Assembly: GCF_001673365.1 (NCBI RefSeq)
Contig: NZ_LZLS01000186.1
Coordinates: 1-37,211, forward strand
Reading direction: 5' to 3'
DNA: 37,211 nucleotides
Origin: Mycobacterium asiaticum
Lineage (GTDB): Bacteria > Actinomycetota > Actinomycetes > Mycobacteriales > Mycobacteriaceae
The position numbers and the translations under genes were made by a program. Below are positions 36,561-37,211 of this stretch, in pieces (within the stretch, counting starts at the first letter, position 1; every line of letters starts with the position of its first letter). The notes beneath the pieces are model-generated. The model was not told the origin of the DNA and ran no database searches. It worked only from the letters and a program-made list of their open reading frames with translations.

Positions 36561-37211
36561 ATGAAACTTATTGCACGCCTTGTCTTTGCTGTTGCCCTAT
36601 CGGTGTTCGCGGCTCCGGCAGCATGGGGTGATACCGGACTGCCGCCAATGAATAGCACGGGGAGCGGGCCGGTGGTGGGCGGCGGCGCGAATGCTGCGAT
36701 AGCCAAGCAGCTGTTCAGCTTTCACGACCCCAATATCCAAGAGGTCGACGGCTCCGACGCGGCCCAATTCATCACCGCCGCAGCCGCTCTCACAAACCGT
36801 GACCTTGCCACCGTCTTCCAGCCGTTGGAGCGGGCGCTTGGCTGCCAGACCAACGGATCCGGATTCGGGGCACGTGCCTACCGACGCGCCGACGGCCAAT
36901 GGGGCGGCGGCATGCTGGTGATCGCCAAGAGCACCGTCACCGACGTCGAAGCCCTGAAGGCTTGCGCGAAGAACAGTTGGCGCCGGGCGACGGTGGGCAC
37001 ACCGACATCGATGTGCAACGCCGGCTGGTCCTACCCTCCCTACAGCGATACCCGCCGCGGCGAGGGCTATTTCGTCCTGTTGGCCGGATCCAACTCGGAC
37101 TTCTGCGGACCGCCGAATGCAAACTTCCGGGGCACCGCCGACTCCACCGGTTGCGCCATCTCCACCTTGGACACCCGCCGAGGACGCGTTCACCCCGTGC
37201 CCGCCGGTACC
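36561..37211 (+). CDS. Secreted protein (Rv0398c-like), runs off the window
   Basis: An open frame of 217 codons from ATG at 36561 to the end of the window with no stop seen. The signal peptide has the core LIARLVFAVALSVFAAPAAW with likely cleavage after AWG near residue 23. The mature part has several cysteines (LGCQTNG, KACAKN, SMCNAG, FCGPPN, GCAIS). It starts three bases after the lpqK stop with an AAGGTAACCG Shine-Dalgarno-like site, so the two are probably co-transcribed. Rv0398c, the neighbour of lpqK in M. tuberculosis, is a secreted protein of similar size. Function unknown; the last few residues are outside the window. Confidence 0.8.
   Translation, partial: MKLIARLVFAVALSVFAAPAAWGDTGLPPMNSTGSGPVVGGGANAAIAKQLFSFHDPNIQEVDGSDAAQFITAAAALTNRDLATVFQPLERALGCQTNGSGFGARAYRRADGQWGGGMLVIAKSTVTDVEALKACAKNSWRRATVGTPTSMCNAGWSYPPYSDTRRGEGYFVLLAGSNSDFCGPPNANFRGTADSTGCAISTLDTRRGRVHPVPAGT

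Overview
The window is a high-GC, densely coding stretch of a mycobacterial chromosome. The identification rests on gene content and order: thiC-thiD, lpqM, lpqL, thiGSO, thiE, mutT3, glnX-glnH-pknG, ackA-pta-fgd1, a fadE7-like acyl-CoA dehydrogenase and lpqK. From memory this is the M. tuberculosis Rv0423c to Rv0398c neighbourhood, here in inverted orientation. An F420-dependent glucose-6-phosphate dehydrogenase, a rubredoxin-kinase-TPR PknG and many Lpq-type lipoproteins all point to Mycobacterium. The differences from the M. tuberculosis order (listed below) suggest a non-tuberculous species, which I cannot name from sequence alone.

Layout. 1-1516: the end of thiC, thiD and an alpha/beta hydrolase, all on + with stop/start overlaps. 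1413-5443: a tandem-domain TetR regulator (-), a small membrane protein (+), the metalloprotease lipoprotein lpqM (-) and a proline-rich membrane protein (-). 5527-9300: two tandem M28 peptidase lipoproteins (lpqL and a paralogue that has lost two zinc ligands), then DUF2752 and CD225-like membrane proteins, all on -. 9422-10636: two tandem secreted four-cysteine proteins (+). 10642-14859: an SGNH esterase, then thiamine synthesis genes thiO-thiS-thiG (-) behind a TPP riboswitch, divergent thiE (+) and mutT3 (-). 14930-19544: the amino-acid sensing operon glnX-glnH-pknG (+).

Two blocks look lineage-specific. At 19545-23743, between pknG and ackA, lie a 20-bp tandem array, four diverged copies of a roughly 176-bp repeat, an AbiEi/DUF559 nuclease-like gene whose 3' end is part of the repeat, and a DUF1800-DUF1501 pair with a Tat-type signal on the second protein. 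At 28803-33688, where M. tuberculosis has the pks6/mmpL1 region, there is a tightly overlapping set of three luciferase-like flavin oxidoreductases, a GNAT acetyltransferase and a methyltransferase behind a DUF3054 membrane-protein gene.

Functional modules. Thiamine: ThiC and ThiD make the pyrimidine, ThiO/S/G the thiazole, and ThiE joins them. Nutrient sensing: GlnH binds amino acids outside, GlnX crosses the membrane, and PknG acts inside. Carbon and redox: Fgd1 reduces F420 with glucose-6-phosphate, and Pta/AckA interconvert acetyl-CoA and acetate; their three genes overlap. I saw no tRNA, rRNA, insertion sequence, prophage or CRISPR array. The strongest candidates for something undescribed are the flavin-oxidoreductase operon, the repeat array fused to the DUF559 gene, and the LpqL-like pseudopeptidase.
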